From Roseateles noduli (lineage in GTDB: Bacteria > Pseudomonadota > Gammaproteobacteria > Burkholderiales > Burkholderiaceae_C), in the NCBI GenBank assembly GCA_002205125.1, contig NIOE01000002.1, positions 62,001 to 126,000 of the forward strand: a stretch of DNA of 64,000 bases, written 5' to 3'. The translations under genes were made by a program, and so were the position numbers. This document shows positions 62,533-64,000 of the stretch, one piece after another (within the stretch, counting starts at the first letter, position 1; every line of letters starts with the position of its first letter). The notes beneath the pieces were generated by a model. It had not been told where the DNA came from, did no database searches, and saw only the letters and a list, made by a program, of their open reading frames with translations.

Positions 62533-63354
62533 ATGCGCGACTTCAGCAATGCTCCCAAGGACCAGGCCGACGGCCTGCGCCGTCTGTTCGCCACGGCGCG
62601 CGTGCGCGTGGTGCCGGTGGTGAGCAACCCGCACGTCGTAGGCAGCGGCGCGCTGCTGGAAGGCATGTGCGCGGCGTTCGGGGAACTCGGCCTGCACACG
62701 CTGGTCGTGGACGCGGGCGAGCAGGCTTCGGCGGCGTCGGAACTGGCGGCGGTGGACCTCGCGGCCTGCGTGGAACCGCTGTCGGCGAAGGTCTCCTTCC
62801 TGGCCGCGCGCGGACTGCCGATGCGCTACGTCAATGCCAACGGCTCGGCCGCCCAATTCCTTGAAGCAGTGACCGACGCGGCGCCGTACGCGGACGTCGT
62901 GCTGCTGCACGCCAGCGCCGCGGAACTCAGCCGCGTGCTGGTCTCGCGCGAAGTGCGACCGGTGCTGCTGGCCGACACCGACGTGCAGAGCGTGACCTAC
63001 GCCTACGCCGGCATGAAGTGGCTGACGCAGCGCGCGGGCCTGATGGTCTACAGCCTGCTGCTGGCCTGCAACCCGCAGCTGCGCCTGGCGGAGCGGATCG
63101 CGCAGCAGCTGTCGAGCTGCGGCGACGGTTTCCTCGGCGCGGTGCTGCGCGAGTGGGCCTGCCTGGATCCCCGCCAGCCGGTGACGGCGCCGTTGACGCA
63201 CGAGATGCGTCACATGGCGCGCGAACTGCTGCTGGCGTCGGTGCCCGGAGCGGCGCTGGACAGCGCTGCGGATGCGATGCCGCTGCGTCCGCGGCCGATG
63301 TGGCAGCCCAAGGCTGGCCGCGCCCCGCAAGGCGTGACCCTCGCTGCGCATTGA
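62533..63354 (+). CDS. FlhG/YlxH-like protein lacking the Walker A lysine
   Basis: A 273-residue protein in the position of flhG (a MinD-like ATPase that limits flagellar number through FlhF). The first strand and loop read VVPVVSNPHVVGSGALLEG where MinD/FlhG have KGGVGKT; both lysines are missing. Later strands (LHTLVVDAG, YADVVLLHAS, RPVLLADTDVQSVTYAYAGMKWL) keep the fold pattern, with VVDAG in place of the usual Walker A' LLDAD. ATP binding therefore looks unlikely. It is followed by fliA 21 bases later, so the pair should be co-transcribed. Confidence 0.8.
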   Translation: MRDFSNAPKDQADGLRRLFATARVRVVPVVSNPHVVGSGALLEGMCAAFGELGLHTLVVDAGEQASAASELAAVDLAACVEPLSAKVSFLAARGLPMRYVNANGSAAQFLEAVTDAAPYADVVLLHASAAELSRVLVSREVRPVLLADTDVQSVTYAYAGMKWLTQRAGLMVYSLLLACNPQLRLAERIAQQLSSCGDGFLGAVLREWACLDPRQPVTAPLTHEMRHMARELLLASVPGAALDSAADAMPLRPRPMWQPKAGRAPQGVTLAAH

Positions 63355-63375
63355 CGCCGGATTGGAGACGAGACG

Positions 63376-64000
63376 ATGTACACCGCCAAGGGTCAACTCG
63401 ACAACAACTCGCTGATCCGCCAGTACAGCCCGCTGGTGCGCCGGCTGGCGCATCAGATGATCGCGAAACTGCCGGCCAACGTCGAACTGGACGACCTGAT
63501 CCAGGTCGGCCTGATCGGCCTGACGGACGCGCTGTCGCGCTTCGACACGGCGCAGGGCGTGCAGTTCGAGACCTTCGCGACGCAGCGCATCCGCGGCGCG
63601 ATGCTCGATGAACTGCGGGGCAGCGACTGGATGAGCCGCGGCAACCGCCGCCAGCAGCGTTCCATCGAGAGCGCGGTGCACAAGCTTGAACAGAAGCTCG
63701 GCCGTCCGCCGCAGGAGTCCGAGATCGCCGTCGAGATGGGCATCTCGCTGACCGAGTACCAGGAGATGCTGGGCAAGGTGCGCGGGACGCAGCTGGTCTA
63801 TCTGGAGGACATCTCCGGAGGCGAGGACAACGACGACTATCTGGACCGGCACGTCGGGGACAACTCGGCGGATCCGATGGCGATGCTGGGCGACCACCGC
63901 ATGCGCGAGGCGCTGGTGGAGGCGATCAAGAACCTGCCGGAGCGCGAGGCGTATGTCATGTCCATGTACTACGAACATGACATGAACCTGAAAGAGATCG
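63376..64000 (+). CDS. fliA: RNA polymerase sigma factor FliA (sigma-28), partial
   Basis: The flagellar sigma factor, truncated by the right edge after about 208 residues. Region 2 is clear (LIRQYSPLVRRLAHQMIAKLP, LDDLIQVGLIGLTDAL, FETFATQRIRGAMLDELRG), region 3 follows (VHKLEQKLGRPPQESEIA) and region 4 starts near LPEREAYVMSMYY. Only the C-terminal helix-turn-helix is missing. GGAGACGAG precedes the ATG. It recognises the TAAA-N15-GCCGATAA promoters seen before fliD, fliS, fliC2, fliC3, flhB, flhA and the TPR gene. Confidence 0.96.
   Translation, partial: MYTAKGQLDNNSLIRQYSPLVRRLAHQMIAKLPANVELDDLIQVGLIGLTDALSRFDTAQGVQFETFATQRIRGAMLDELRGSDWMSRGNRRQQRSIESAVHKLEQKLGRPPQESEIAVEMGISLTEYQEMLGKVRGTQLVYLEDISGGEDNDDYLDRHVGDNSADPMAMLGDHRMREALVEAIKNLPEREAYVMSMYYEHDMNLKEI

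Noticed and set aside
1-64000. CRISPR arrays, tRNA/rRNA genes, complete insertion sequences
   Set aside because: No regularly spaced repeats, no tRNA-like cloverleaf recognised, no transposase-like reading frame found by reading the translations.

Overview
The window is a high-GC stretch of a betaproteobacterial chromosome. A Burkholderiales member near Roseateles/Mitsuaria/Rubrivivax is most likely. This is inferred from GC and codon use, flhDC master regulators combined with sigma-28 promoters, a motAB-cheY-cheZ-flhBA-flhF order, and short flagellins. No tRNA, rRNA, CRISPR array or complete insertion sequence was seen.

Layout. (1) Bases 1-14.3k are accessory: a minus-strand protein cut by the left edge that carries a degenerate C80 (MARTX-type) cysteine-peptidase-like domain; a plus-strand three-gene operon coupled by stop/start overlaps (secreted CHAT caspase-like protease with TPRs, FecR-domain protein, CHASE2-PAS-GGDEF-EAL transmembrane protein); a convergent VIT/vWA/DUF2135 exported protein; and an M3 oligopeptidase. 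(2) 14.4k-24.4k is chemotaxis: two methyl-accepting proteins ending in a CheR/CheB tether, cheW, cheA, cheY, a small protein with a CheZ-like D-x-x-x-Q motif, then a divergent REC-HisKA_3 kinase/NarL regulator pair. (3) 24.7k-29.3k is a MacB-type exporter (adaptor, ATPase, two FtsX-fold permeases). (4) 29.3k-41k is one long minus-strand operon, in transcription order fliF-fliG-fliH-fliI-fliJ-fliK-fliL-fliM-fliN-fliO-fliP-fliQ-fliR, divergent from fliE. (5) 41.5k-48.5k holds ycgR, fliT, fliS, fliD and three flagellin genes, all minus strand. (6) 49.2k-64k is plus strand: a TPR gene, two tandem flhDC copies separated by a glycosyltransferase, a methyltransferase, motAB, cheY, cheZ, flhB, flhA, flhF, an flhG-like gene and fliA, which runs off the right edge.

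How it works together. FlhD4C2 (encoded twice) should switch on the hook-basal-body and export genes. FliA (sigma-28) then drives late genes. Promoters of TAAA/TCAA-N15/16-(G/C)CCGA type are visible upstream of fliD, fliS, two of the three flagellins, flhB, flhA and the TPR gene. CheA/CheW/CheY/CheZ link the receptors to the motor, and YcgR plus the CHASE2-GGDEF-EAL protein supply c-di-GMP input and turnover.

The least ordinary items are the CHAT-FecR-CHASE2 operon with its degenerate C80 neighbour, the CheZ-like partner of the cheA-linked CheY, the duplicated flhDC, the FlhG-like protein without a Walker A lysine, and a two-copy 95-bp repeat whose hairpin shows a compensatory base-pair change.
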